64,000 bases of DNA from Prostheceraeus crozeri (taxonomy: Eukaryota > Platyhelminthes > Polycladida > Euryleptidae): positions 346,917 through 410,916 of the forward strand of contig CAJQUW010012887.1 in the NCBI GenBank assembly GCA_907163375.1. The letters run 5' to 3'. The notes below the pieces were generated by a model. The model saw only the letters and a program-made list of their open reading frames with translations, was not told the origin of the DNA and made no database searches. How positions within the stretch are numbered: position 1 is the first letter of the stretch; each line of letters opens with the position of its first letter. Shown here in pieces: positions 14,101 through 29,100 of this stretch. The translations under genes were made by a program, and so were the position numbers.

Positions 14101-17100
14101 TCTCTAACTGACAAGCGAATGTGGGCAACATGTCTGCACCCACCGCCTCTTTATCCACCACCCAATCCACCAAACCAACACCAAGGAGGCCGCCAACTTC
14201 ACCGCAAGGCATGTCAGAGCGCGGCTCAGTGCTCGATACCTCCAATTCCAGCAACTCATCGGGACGGATCGGGTCTGCAGAGAAGACAAGCGCCCCGGTG
14301 GGCGAATGTCGTCGAGTGGCAGTCTGTCGGGAGTCGTCCAATCGAACTGAGTCGCCGTGACATTGATTAAACTTGCAGATATTAGCAGCTCGGGAACCTG
14401 CAAACGAGGAATGAAAGCCTGATGCACCGACTGTGTCCACAATTTATTCTTCATTTTGTGTGAGTGAAAGATATCTCTTCTATGCAAACTACAGGGAGGA
14501 AACACACGGGATCACAAAGGCAACTTTTCCTGTGTAAGCTGCTGAGTTAAAAAGGTCATAGAAGTCTATAAACAAGTTGTGATTAGCCAGAGACTACCAA
14601 GATATCGATATAGTCCCTGGATTACCTCATTCATAGATTTTGCGGCATAGACATCAACTTCATAATGAACAATAGACATCTATAAATCACAAAATGAAAA
14701 GCTACATTCTTTCGAGAGGAAATAAACGCTTCCTCTCTTAGTTATCTGTCTATCCTCGCTGCGCTCGGGCTGTACAACATAGCTGTGGGAGGAAAAGTTG
14801 ATATTTCCTCTCTCAAGAAAATAGCTGTGATTACTGTAACGACACTTCTAGTGATCCTCGCCGCTGGAAAAATGGCGTGTGACCTACCTCTCATTAAGTC
14901 AGACATGTTGGTATCTATCGATGGTCCGGACCGTAGAATCAAGCGATTGATATCTGCCTCTAAACTTTCACGACGACTGGCCGACGTGTCTCGTGTTTCC
15001 ATGTTGTGGAACGGTGTGATGACTCGATCCAAGCATGTCAATGAAGACACGATCGCTGAAGCTTGAGTGGTGGATAATGACGACGTCTGCATCACCATCG
15101 AGCTGGCGTCCTGATGAGGTCGGTCAGTACCCTCCATGCTGGTCGACATGATGACCACGGGATTGGACGCAGACGTCTCATCTTCAGCAGGGATCACGGT
15201 GGTCCCAGCAGGCACTATCAGACCTGAGCGTGACGTGAGTGATACCTGAGGACGGAAGATTATAGAATGAATGAATCACATGGAAAGAGAAGTGTCTCTC
15301 ACCTGTGCACATTGGCCGTACAAGTCGATAAGGGCGTAGACCCCTTCAGGAACATCCCGACAGGCGGATCCCATGTCTTTACCATCGAGGAAGAAATGTA
15401 GAGAACCATCTGATCGACGGAGCAGTCCAACTCGGGATCCAAGCACCAACCGGTCCAAATCAAATGTATACTGGCTTTGAATGGTTTTTCCATCTCTCAT
15501 CACGGAGTTCCCGCTGCAATGAAGAGATCAGCATGTGATCGTGCTCACCTGTCCTTGATTCATTATCAGTTAGGACTTTCGTTAACTATCGTGAATTCCC
15601 CCCCCCATGGACAGACTTTTAAGGATATTTGAATGATAGTCTTGATGTTAAAGATCAGATACGAGTTACATTGCGTGTGGAGCGTCATTTTGACAGATGT
15701 GATGCTCTGGACTGTATTTGATGTGATGTGCAGCTAAATTCGATTCATCACGCTCATAAAGACGGAAACTACACTGTGCTGGTCGTCATCACATCATTAG
15801 AAGTACGGCTTTAAGTTGAATTTACATTTCATCCGTACGGCATGCCGCATAACGCAAATGTCGGACAGTACATGGATTGCAGTTGTCCGGTGAGATACAC
15901 AAATGTTGTCCCACATAGTCATTGATTGCTGTTCTAACAGAATCAGATTGTTTATATAAGTGCAAGCAAATTATATAGTCCCTTTCCTATAATGCAAACT
16001 GATTCGAAAAGATGGCACATGAAGGAACTTAATAAGTGGGCGTAAAGAAATTTTTAATGCCTTACAGAGATAGGAAAAATAGTCGTGTGTCACATGTGGA
16101 TTGCTGTGAATTCCTTCAAAATACTCCGATCGCCACCATTCCTTCAGATTCGAAGAATTCAGATCATTGCGCAAACGTTTTCTCGATAATGTTGGGCTCT
16201 CCGATCATTTTAAAAAAAGTTAGCAGGCGCACGAAAAAACGTTCACAAACTTCTCTGTAGAACTTGACATCGTCTGCGTCTCTTTGCTGTGTGATCCGGC
16301 TGATAACAGTCACTGAAACTTTGCACAATTTGGCGTGTTTAATGTTGAATTGGCTGCTCATTGTTCGATTTCTATGGTATTTAGTCAGCAGATTGTGCCA
16401 TTTCATTAACGTTACATGTTCCAATGCTTCCTTTCTAGTCAAACAGGAGAAAAGACTGTCTAATTCTATGACTGTTCCTGTGGCATTGTCATACGTTCAT
16501 ATTGCTGTAAATAAGAAAGTGGGCCGTGTTGCCGTGTACTGCTTGTAGCGATCTGATGACACCTCTGAACATACCACACAGCATAAGGGATAAGGGTTGC
16601 CTGCCAGAAAAGGACCATGAAGTGCCCTTCAATTGCTTTTAGCAAACATCCCATGACAGGCCGACATCCCCTCCCCCGAAACTGAGCATCTTCATCCTCC
16701 CACGCTAGGTTGACTGCGTCATCAATGAGATGCGTGAGTGAAATGCCCTGGCTGGCATATGACGTCAGCTCACCTCAGCACCCACGTTTCATGCTCCAAA
16801 TCCGTCATCGTACTCGGGAACCGCAGTCTCTCCGGCGGGATCAGCGTCACGCCTGCCTCTAAGCTGCCACTCCATCTGTCCACCATTCTCTCCACGCGCA
16901 CTTCAAACAGTTCATCATTGAGAAGAGGGCGCGTGGATACGAGCATGGCATCGTTGAATTCGGACTGCGCATGAGGCCGGTAGGCGATGCTGCCATCGGC
17001 GGCCACACACGCATTCCGACCATGCGAATGATGAAATGCCAACGGCGGCGACATGCACGCCACGTGAGCGTCCAGAGCTGTGGCAGCCGCGGCAGGACTG

Positions 17101-20100
17101 AGAATACTGACCTGTAAGAGGAAGGGGTTGTTGCAAGTTCGCATGTAATGGCTACAGACCAGTAGGATCACTCACTTGCGCCGCTCGTCCATATAAGTCA
17201 ACGACACCATAGACGACAGGCGGAACGTTCCTGGCTGCACATCCAAGATCCACACCGTTGACATAGAAGTGGAGATTTCCATTGGGACGTCGTTGGACGC
17301 CCACCAAGTCCCACACTTGCAGACGGTCTGGTTCATCATCCTCCAGCGAGCCTCCGACGGCACCTTCCTCCTCATCTCCATCTTCATCTAAGTCACTCAA
17401 TTCCCCGTCTTCATCGTCTCCTGTAATTCAAGAGAATTCGTACAATTTGTGCAATGAATTGAGGAAAATTTCGGACAATCAGTGGGCAATTAATTCTGTA
17501 AAGCATTTACACACAAATTATTATCTACTTACAATGAATATTCAGTGGTACTGCGTTTACGTGAAGTTATCTTAAGTTGTCGAAAAGTTAGTTGACAAAA
17601 TCCATTCAATACGTGCTTCAAAATTGCATTGATACCGTTGAGCTACATCTTTGAGTTCGACAGACAAACTTCTCAATGATTTTTATGACATGAGAAATGA
17701 AAATCAAACCAACCAAAACTTAAATAATTTAATTTAGATCTTTACAGGGTTGAGCGCGAATATTCGAATCCGCCTGAACGAATCCGGACTAAGGATCATT
17801 CATTGCACGAATCTTAGATTCTATAAATGAATCAAAATAATCATCTTTCTCTACTCGATAGACTTTCATTTCATCTGAAGAACGTTCGGATCATCTCATT
17901 TCATGTGATCCCCTGACTATCCCAAAAACAATGTCTATTGGATGTCCTCTACTCGCGAAATGAATTGCCTGAATGATTGTGTGAAGTCACAGCACTTTTC
18001 ACACAATACTTGCATCGGTAGGCTATGTATGAAATCGGTGTTGAAATTTGTATTTACCGGCGTGAAACGTCGGGACATTGTTTTTAATACGACTGATCTT
18101 AGCAATAAACTTGTTTTCACCAAGAAGACAACTTGTTTTTTCCCGATAACGGCAACCACTACGAATACTGAGTTATGTTTTGAGGTGTCCTATGCGGTGG
18201 CCATAAAAGATGTATAGAAAATGAAGTCGACGGTCTTCATTAACGCAATACATATACATCACACGATCATAGATATAGGACACTTAACACTATGGGAAAA
18301 CCTGTATTTACGTTATAATATAAAGTAACGTGTCAGTGACCAACCAGTATTTCAAGGAATACTTGCCTTAATGTCGGCGGTCACAATTGTGACGAGTTAC
18401 TTATTCATTGATTATTATTGCCTTGACAACTGATGTGTGGTGGTGAGGTTTTGATCCTGCCAATTGACAGAGTCGCGTAAGTGGCTCGTAGCTCAGTTGG
18501 TTAGAGCACAGGTCTAGTTAACCTTGGTCGTAGGTTCGAATCCTACCAGCCGCACATCTTTTGCATGGAAATCTCACTGTTGTTAAAGTAAATAAGTGAT
18601 ATTATGGTGTAGTATTATGGGATTCGCGCAAATCCACCGAATAGAAGAACCCTTGAATTTCGTATTCGCATCCAACCCTAAAGCCCTGTATTTAAGTTTG
18701 ATCAACCGCAAGTCGGATCAGCTTATCGTACGGTAACGCATTGCCGTGCTTTAAATTACCTCGTTGTCGTGAAGACTTCACTTTCTTCTTCTTCGGAGGT
18801 CCGTAATGATCCAAGACAGTCACTCCGTTGTGCATCACACCATTGGAAGTCATCATATAGGTCTCAGCACTGGTCAGGTTCGTCATAGTGGTAGGAAACT
18901 TGAGCTCTGCAGGATTGGCTGTCGTTACTCCAATTTCCAATGTGCCAGCCCATTTAGTGACTGTTCGTTCCAATTGTACAGTGAATATCTCTCCGGGCCG
19001 CAATGGACGATTTGTGATAACGACACCTTCGTTGAAATCCTCTTCGGGGCTGAAGCATAGATGGTAATTAGTTAGATAAAAACATTTTGAATACACTAAA
19101 ATGTGAATACAAATACTTGACGACAATATTGACAATGAAATACATGATACTGAAAGGCAATATATTAATAAAGCTCGTCGCAAAAGTAATCGACTTGGTC
19201 TTGTCTCGCATGAGACTGATCACCCGAATCAAGGACTATGAAGCAGCTGTTCACCGGGGGACGCCGAAGAAGGGACGTGTGATGACCTTGTAGATGGCCA
19301 CGATGGTCTCTTGTTGTTGCTCCCAATTCGTGCAAGTGAAGCATGATAGGATGCCTAGGGTGTGTCTTGCTGTTTACAAATGTTGTTGACGTGTGTTGTA
19401 TATGTATGCTGAGTGTCTAGGCCAGCGCCCAGGATCCGATTGTTGTTGTGAGTTGTGAGTGGAATACTGTCAATCGTGAGAGTTTTGTACTGTGTTCATA
19501 GGGCTACGGTGTGGAGAGTGAGAGTTGAGTTTTGTTGGAGTTGACGTGGAAGTTGTTTTGTTGGACAGTAGTGTTGAGGTAGAGTTGGAGATTGCTTTGA
19601 ACTGTCTTGATGTTTAGATGTGTACCCGTGATGGTGATGTCGTCAGCGTAGACCGTTGTTTTGAGTGCAGCGTCTGTTAGAAATGGACTGTCTTACATGT
19701 AGTGTAGAGATTGAAGAGGAAGGGGAGAGAACTCCTCCTTGTGGAACGCCTGTTTTGATGTTTTTGTTGGTTGAGCGTGTTTGGTTGTATGTGGTGTAGG
19801 CTTGCCTACCTTTCATGTAGTTTGCTATGCATTGAATGAAAAGAGATGGAATATTGGTCAGTTGGAATTTGTGGATTAGTGTGTGAATGTATGCGGACTG
19901 TGTCGAAAGCTTTTGTCAAGTCCAGCGATGTGGTGATTGTGCGCAAGGGTGGCCTTTTTATACTGAAGCCAGCAGCGATGGCGCTGTTGATTCAATGCAT
20001 TACAGTGGCTGTGGAGTGCTCCTTTTTGAATCCGTGTTGAAAAGGCAGCGAAGAGACCGATTATGTGATGATGATGATGTCTTTTTCAGTGTTTCGGCAA

Positions 20101-23100
20101 GGGGAGAGAGAAGAGACATTGATCTGCAAGAGCAGTGGTTTGTTGAGTTTTGATATTGATGTGATGTTGCCAGTTTTCCAGATGCTGGGAATCTGGCTGG
20201 TGTTGAATGAGGAAGTGCATGCGCAGTGGATGGCAGTCAGGCCGAGGTGTTTGTGTGTTTTATGTTAATTTTTTCAGGGGAATTGTTGCTAGAGGAGTCT
20301 GAGATGGCTTTCTCTGTTTGTTCTGCCATGACGTCTATGTTGGTTGCAGTGAGGCGGAGTGTGCGTTTGCCAATTACTGTGTTCTCGCATCTCTGTGGGG
20401 GTTTGGCGAAGAGATTTGTTGAAGGCGCTCGCTATGTCACGGATAGTTGCGGAATCACTCACTTATTTCGATAAGCGGTTCGATTACTGTTATCCAAATG
20501 TACTGCTTCTCCACTTCGGGAGTGGAAGACTAACTTCTCTGTTTCTTCATAGTTATCTGAAATGACGGAGAAATTCGTCAATACATCGGAAATGCATGAC
20601 ACAGCGATCTTCATACCTTCGTCTTCAGACAGACCACTTTCTCTTCGAACTACACGACCTGCTGCTCCAACAGCGGCTACTGCAGCTGCTAATGCCCTCC
20701 GAGAAGCGCCTTCAAGCTGCTGATAGCTGGAAGAAGGACTTGTTGGAGCAGGAGGAGGCACTGGATGCATCAGTGTCACTTTCACCGTCATCCCGTACAA
20801 ATCCACAACACCCCAATATGGACCATTTTGACATACAGCTGCCATGCCCTGATCACGACCATTGATGTAGAAATGAAGATGATTGGTGTTCCGCAACATC
20901 ATTCCTACACGATCACCAACCTGAAAGGTAATTACAGTGCATCATGGAATGGCAAAACCAGGAATCTTAAGCATTACCGAAGTCAAGAACTTTCTGTGTT
21001 TTTCCTTCTGTTGTAAATAACACGATATGCACAGGTCTACTTACTTTTCGCTTTAAATAGTAATATCATTACTACAGAATAATTTGATACAGAAATCGTA
21101 TTCCTGCTAAGAATTGCTGGGAAATAGATGATTGATCACAATTCATTGCATGATTGTACACACGGGCGATTGACAGAAATGATACACAAAAAGAAGTTCG
21201 TTGGTACAGTTTTTCTCGACCACCGCAAGTGGTCTGGTATAGTCTGAGATAGGTAAAACACTGCAACTAATTTTTTAAATGAATCCCAATAGCGAATGGA
21301 GCATTTTCTTGTCGAGTGTAATCGAATCATACTTGTGTCAACTACTCATGAAATGTGATTGATTGCAATTACAAATTGCTCCGCTTTTCTTGAATTACAT
21401 TTCAGTTACTCTACAATTACTTTGGATAACTTGCGGTGTTACACTATGAGTTTGTCCACTATTTTTCCGAGCTATTATAGGGTTGATTTCAATTGCTCCT
21501 TGAAATAACGGACGACGCTCGTATCGTTGACATCAGCGTTGCCACCGAGCCTCGAGACACCATCCGCGTACGAAGTGTATCGATACAGGGTAGAATAAAT
21601 GAAGGTCTAGACTCAAGCCTATGAATTGCTTGACAGTTTAGGGGTCGAAACAGAACTAGTCAACCTGCTGATGACTGACGGACTGCAGTGTTATGTTTTA
21701 TGTCCCTTAATCGGTAACTGAAGAAGTGGTCGATGTATTGTAATTCAAATGAAGAAATGTGGGATTACATTAAGTACTATAGACGGATGAAGAAACTGGC
21801 GATAACAAATTCAAGTGAAGAAATAGTATTTTCCATGTGTAGTCTTAGGTATAGTGTGTATAGTTTCATTGCTTTCGGTGTAGTAGAGTGTCATTGTAGT
21901 TCTATTGTTTACCTCCATTATCCACTTTCCACTTATCCACTCTTACCATTATCCACTTTGTGTAGTGTCAGATATAGTTCACTTGTAATCAGTGTAGTAG
22001 CATCGTTGTATTTCCATGTTTTACCTCCACTTTTCCAATTTTTATTCATCGGTTTCCTGTTGTTTTATAATATCCATTTTTAATTTCCTTAACCTATGAT
22101 GACCATTGTCTTATCCTATTTCCACTATCAGCATCTGTAGTCGGTACAGTATAGTAGACGTCTGTTTTGAATCTATGGTATTAGTATATTAACAGCAAGA
22201 ATGAGTAGTGTTACAAGTCTGAAGATTTCCATTTTTACCAGATATTGGGCCAAAGCTGATCAATTTTAATTCGTTGCCACGAGAAAGCTACATTGAGTTC
22301 TTTGAAGAACTGATTAATCCAATGGTTACAATAGCATTGCATTTATACACTTGGGGATTGGAGAACGCCATCAGTCCTCATTAGGACTACTTTAACTAAT
22401 CATTTAAATTAGTAAGCATTATATTCTATTATAAATGGCTGCTGTGATGATTTTCATCATCCTATGAAAATTGACGTGTGGGCGTAGGCGAGGATCGCCC
22501 CTTGCTCCCACCTTCCTGGACTCTTTGTGCCAACCTTCTCGGTCTTCTGCTCGACGATCAAAAGGTAGACCTGTGTCCAACTTGATTTGGTCAGTCCAAC
22601 GTTTCTTGGGTCTCCTCTGCATCCTTCGACTTGAGAAATCTTGCTGCTATGATTTGTACACGTAATTTTCAAATGGTCTTCTCACTACATGTCCAAACCA
22701 GCGCAGCCTTTCTTCTGAATTTCCAACGAAATGGAGGTGTTTACAGAGAGACAGTTTCTTATTTCTACATTTTTCATTCTATCACGTATGCTGACTCCTA
22801 GGATAGAATGCAGATATAATTTCGAAGAAGTTGGCAAAATCAGGGCCTTGTATAATCTGCAAGCCTATGTTAAACTAGGAAACTGTATCCGTGAGCACTT
22901 ACTTTTGGGAACATATTCGCTGTTCCTGGAAGCTATCTACTAAGCAGTGGATTGGTAATTTGCTTCATGAAAAACGTTCAAGAAAGGAAAGTTTCTGTTC
23001 CTTGAAACTTGTTTCCAGCCTGGTCTAGGTTTCATGAATATCCAGTTCAGATCGATGAAATAAACAGCACAAGTATTAGACAGAACAAAACATGTATTGA

Positions 23101-26100
23101 AAATATAAATATAGGGACTAGATATGAGCAACGCGTGCTAATGTGCGAAAAATGTCAATACTTTTTAAATAATGTCTCGTGGTTGCTGAATGATAACAGC
23201 ATCACACTGGAAAAATCAAATTATGTACATGAAGTATTAAATCAGACGTTAATTAAGGATTGCACGCCCTGTATGCACTGACAAGGAGTTTTGCATTATA
23301 TCATCATTCGACTTCTCCGAAAATGAAAGGCTTTGTTCCTGAAACGAAGTTGGTCAGGACCATGAATTCCGCGCACGTGAGCAACTTTAGAAATATATCG
23401 ACCTATATGTTTCTTTCGAGTTCATTAATACGAATTACCATTTTAGCTCAACCACATCGATAAGACTCTGCTCAAGATGTGTTTTGAGCTTCTCCTAAGT
23501 TGTTATTATTATCACAAGTAAAAGAAAACAGGTTATTTCAACATTAACAAAACATGCCAACCGATATAACTCAAAAATACTAGCTAGAAAATTCGGACAT
23601 CAAATCAATGTCATAATCAGCTATAGGCTGAAATATATTATCTTTTAGCTACATATTTATCGATAGCCTAATTGTTGGATAAAATCGAAGTAGCAGCTCT
23701 AGTAGAAAAATGTCTAATTCTATATTTACAATCAGCTACGTCCGGTTTTTCAAAAAACATATCACTTCTAAATTTATAACCCCAAATAAAAGAATATTTT
23801 TCTGAGACCTTCATCCACGCAGGTTCCGCGCAGCTCAAGCCCTCATCCGAACCGCGCAGCGATGGCAACGCTGGTTGACATAAAATTACCAACTTTTTCT
23901 TCTTCCGCCAAGTGTCTTCGCCTTGCATCTCTGCTATGACTGAAATTGATTTAAAGATTTAAGCCGTATCTTCTAGAAGTATGTATCTGCATCTCCTTTT
24001 CCGAGGGGGAATTAAGTAACAGTAATTTCATGATTGGCATTTTTCGATCAGAACGTTTTTCCGAGCAATTCTTTGAAAAAATCAGAGGAGTTGTACACCT
24101 GCTACACATCTAAGTATGGCAACCCATTATCGGCGAGGAGAGTGAATATTCAACGTTGTTGTTTGTAAAGTAATTCAATTTTTAAAGTAGTCAATTTAAT
24201 TCAATTCTTTGTGTCTTGTATCATCCATACTGGGGAAATGTTAATTCTCATGATATAGTGATAGACTCTCTTCAATCGCTGGTAGACAACCTTTCGTCCA
24301 AACATGTTATCTTAACAGGAGATGTGAATGACCTGCGTCATAAATTGTGTGACTTTTTTGTTTTGAACAACATGAAACAACTTGTCCAATTTCCTACTAG
24401 AGGAAATGTTTTGGATATTTTTGCCTCAAGCCAGCCCCTCAGATTTGAACTGTCCTCCTCTCCCTCATTGGTAGATCTGATTATAAAGGTATCTTTGTGA
24501 AAACTGTCGCTAACAAACCTGTTACTGTCACTAAGGTCAAAGTTAGGTCTTTCTCTCCCGCCTCCTTTGCTCAGTGCTATAGTGTCCTTCAGTCAATTGA
24601 TTGGAACGCCTGTTGTCTTGATTTTGATGATATCAATAAAGCTATTGACGCCTTACAGTTTCTTCTTCTACAATTCTATCATTTATTCTTTCCAGAAAAA
24701 ACAGTCAGGATGAGAAGTTCTGATCCGACTTGGCTTACTCCATCTCTTAAAGCCATTTCAGATGCTAGAGATAGAGCTCTCTCCCGTGGCAATTATCCCA
24801 AGTACCTGTGTCTTAGAGAAAAATTTCTTTCAGAAGTGAAAAAATCCAAAATGAATCAATTCCGTAGAATGAAGTCCTCTTCCCCTGCTGATAGCTGGAA
24901 AGATATTAATGCGCAGATTAAGAACCGGCATGGATCTTCTAATATCGACTATAACAAGGCCGTTGAACTCAATGAAGATTTTCAATCCTTCTTCTCTGAT
25001 CCTGACGTCGACTCCTTTCTTGAGGATGGGCCTTCTACTCCTACCCACATCCCCCTAATTCCCGAGACTAAAATTTCTGAATTGATAAGATCGTCCAAGT
25101 CGAATTCAGTCGGACCTGATGGTATTCCAGGATTATTTTACAGGAAATTCCGCAATGTCTTGGTTGCGCCCTTGACCGTTCTATTTAACAGATGCCTTCA
25201 ATCTGGTACCTTTCCTACTACCTGGCAATTGGCTAATGTCCTCCCTCTTCCGAAAGGCAATGGTGAATTCAGACCAATTTTGATCTTGCCTTTCCTCAGT
25301 AAAGTGCTTGAGCGCCTGATTCGTGATCACCTGCTTTTGCCGTCTATTTGTTCTTTTGACTCACGGCAGTTTGGGTTCATTCCTAATTCGTTTGGGGGAT
25401 GCACTAACGCTCTTCTCAGTCTTCGTTTGACTATTCTGCAACACCTCAGCGCCAAGTCCTCCAACTCTTGGAAAATTCTCGCAGTAGACTTCAGAAAGGC
25501 CTTCGATTCGTTAAGTCACCTATCTGTTCTGAACACCCTTGTGACTGTTTTTCAATGCAATCCTTATATTGTTTCTATGATTCAGTCCTTTTTGAAAGAT
25601 CGTTTTCAGAGGGTCGCTACCAATGGTGTGCAAGCTTCGTGGAAAGCTGTTTCCAGCAGAGTCCCTCAAGGGTCTATCTTGGGGCCTCTGTTGTTTGTCA
25701 TGTACATTAATGATCTTCCTCATCTGACAAATACCAAAATCATAGCTTACGCGGACGATAAATCTCTCGTTCACCTGTCAGAATCGTCTTCCTCTTCTGT
25801 CTGTCAAGATGACATTGATATTTTTGTCGAGTGGGCTCAGAATAAGAATCCGCATCAATGAAGCAAAAAACCAAGAGTCTCACTATTTCAGGCAAACCGA
25901 CCTCTTCCTCTCCCACTCATATTCATGTGAATGGCACTGTCATTGAAAATGTTCCTTCTCTCAAAATTTTGGGAATGTTTTTCTCCTCCGATAACAAATG
26001 GGACGATCAATTTAATTTCCTGTACAAAAAATGTTGCCGGTCCCTACCATTAGTTAGACGGATTCGGTATAACTGTGGGCAAGGAGATATTGTTTGGCAG

Positions 26101-29100
26101 GCCTATGTTGATCTTGTTTTTGCCCATATTTCTTTCTGCTGGCCCGTTATTTGCGACCTAAAGAAGTCCCATGTGAAAAAACTTGAACGACTTGATCGCG
26201 TTGCTTGTCGTTGGGCCAATATCAATTTTAAATGTGATTTTCATCAAATGCTTAATAACATCTGTATACGACTGATTCGTAAAGTTTCTAGGTTTTCTGC
26301 ATGCCATCCTTTATCTGAATTTTTCATTGTCAGATCCACTGATTCCCAAATCAGATCTCGGAGAAAATTGTTATGCTTTCAACGGAGATCGTCTGTTTGC
26401 AACAATTCATTTATTAAGTATTCGAAATTTTCATGATTTGTGAACCATGCCATATACCGCTCGTTGTATTGGTGAATAAAGTCTCTTTATTATTATTATT
26501 ATTATTATTATTATTCTTGATTACATGGCTAAAAATGTAACTGAGTCCAATAACAAATTACTCATCAGAAAATATAATTGATTGCGAGTACTAATTACTA
26601 TTACAACACAAGTTTGAATAGAGGTAATGAAGTTAACACAAGGAGGTGTATAGATATCATTGGCTGGATCTAACTGCAAAAATAGACAGAAAATGATTGG
26701 TGCGAATTACTACAACAAGAAGACGCTCCTTTCGGACACAAAGACTGGATTGACGTTTTAATAACAATGGTTTCGTGCATCATCAATTGTCGAGTACTCT
26801 GACGACTGCAGATGACTGGAAAGTAAGGGGATGGAGTTTCATTGCCGGTATTGTAAAGGACAGCTGAGGACCGACTGTCCATCTAGAACGAACACCGCTA
26901 TTCAAGACCGACTTCGGCGGATGCTCTGAGACTGTGGTGGACAAACGGCACTCAGAAGTCAATTCCACAAATTTGATTTGTCGACTGAGGCCGTCTTGTC
27001 TTTCGGAGAACGAATGAGGACAGACAGAGTTCCGAAAATAGTGCCTCTGGATACTAATCTTCTTCCTTGCTTTAATTTCATGACCTTGATTTCACTTAAC
27101 AAAAAATTAAATCTGCAGCTGATCGTTGAGGCCTCTATTCAAATGATACTTACTTTCAAAACATCCAGATGGAATTCTCCATACTCCCTTCGTGTTCCTC
27201 TACCATTCGTAAGGATTCCACAACCACTCATGATGATGGTTCCCGATCGCAAATTCGACATTGTGGCTGGCAGGTCGATGTGATCGGGATTATGCGTTGT
27301 CACGCCCATTTCGATAGATCCTGTCCACTTGTGGATAATCCTGTCGATTCGAAGTTCGAAGAATTCCATTGGCTGTGGAGCGAAATAGCAACGAGTTCAA
27401 ATATTTACAGCATTTCAACTCCGAAAGTTTGATAAAGATACGAAACTCTCATATGACCAATCAATCAATCATTTTAAATCCATCTGGACGATACACACGG
27501 TGTCCCAAAAGTCCCAATCGGATGAAATTATTATCAATTTTTCATCTCAATTTGTTTCATTTTTCTGTCTAAAAAATCCAAATTTATTTAATTAATCAAA
27601 GCTATGAGTTAATATTGAATCATTTTGAATATTAAGTCGAAGACACACACACATATCCACAACACACAATCCACCGATTTCAATAGTTCTATATATACTA
27701 GTAGATTTACTCTGCCATTTACTCTGTCATCCTACCTTTAGCTGATGATGCTACGCTATTAAAGTCTATGCACACAATAATCACGCGCACTGACTATTCG
27801 CTTGCACAGTGATGGAAGAAAATAAATCAATGCTCACTCTCTCATCTGCAGTCACTGCTGAATATGTGTTAATTTTGTTTGACGTTTGTCACTTCATTAT
27901 GGCGTGTCTAGTACGGCAGTCAGCACGAGTTTTTGCAGGGAACGAGGCCGACAATGAGACTTTCACAGAATGATGTACACCTCATAGTCCGGCAGCCAGC
28001 ACGAGTTTCTGCAGGGAACGAGGCCGAAAGTGTGAGACTCACAGAATGATGTACACCCTATGCCTACTACGAATCTACACGTCTGCCGAGTTCTAGTGAG
28101 TTCCTCTTCTTGTCAGACAGTATCAAAGAGAAATACCCGTAAATCCAATGGGACGCAGATTGCAGTTTTTGGCTAAAATGAAGTTTTCTATGTTTTCTCT
28201 GATTTAACGAAAAGTGCTAAGCCCAGAGTCGTAATTTTTGGCATGGAATCTCTTCAGATCATTTCCTTTCATCTTCATGCATCCCAATCTATAAAACTAA
28301 ACACATTTAGATTTGGCGAGTCTCTTAATGTCGGCAAACACAAACATTTTGAGCAACTTCATCCACATTCAACCGCATTCTCACATACATTGCCAATTAG
28401 ATGCATGATAATAGCACATGAGCATCATAGGAAATGACCTGAAGACATTCAATGTCAAAAATTATGACTCTGGGCTTCGTACTTTTCGTTTAATCAGAGA
28501 AAACATAGAAAATTTCATTTTAGCCAAAAACTGCAATCTTCGTCCCATTGGATTTACATGTTTTTCTTTGATCTTGTATGACAAGAAGAGTAACTCACTA
28601 GAACTCGGCAGACGTTCAGATTCGTAGTAGGCAGAAGATGTACATCATTCTGTGAAAGTCTCATTGTCGGCCCCGTTCCCTGCAGAAACTCGTGCCGGCT
28701 GCCGGACTATGAGGTGTACATCATTCTGTGAAAGTCTCATTGTCGGCCTCGTTCCCTGCAGAAACTCGTGCTGGCTGCCGGACTATGAGGTGTACATCAT
28801 TCTGTGAAAGTCTCATTGTCGGCCTCGTTCCCTGCAGAAACTCGTGCTGACTGCCGGACTATCAGGTGTACATCATTCTGTGAAAGCCTCATTTTCGGCC
28901 TCGTTCCCTGCAGAAACTCGTGCTGGCTGCCGGACTATGAGGTGTACATCATTCTGTGAAAGTCTCATTGTCGGCCTCGTTCCCTGCAGAAACTCGTGCC
29001 GGCTGCCGGACTATGAGGTGTACATCATTGTGTGAAAGTCTCATTGTCGGCCTCGTTCCCTGCAGAAACTCGTGCTGGCTGCCGGACTATGAGGTGTACA

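Noticed and set aside
14742..14887. Extension of NEURL4 exon 11 to the end of its open frame
   Set aside because: No GT donor in usable context occurs there before the stop; the donor after 14888 restores frame with exon 12.
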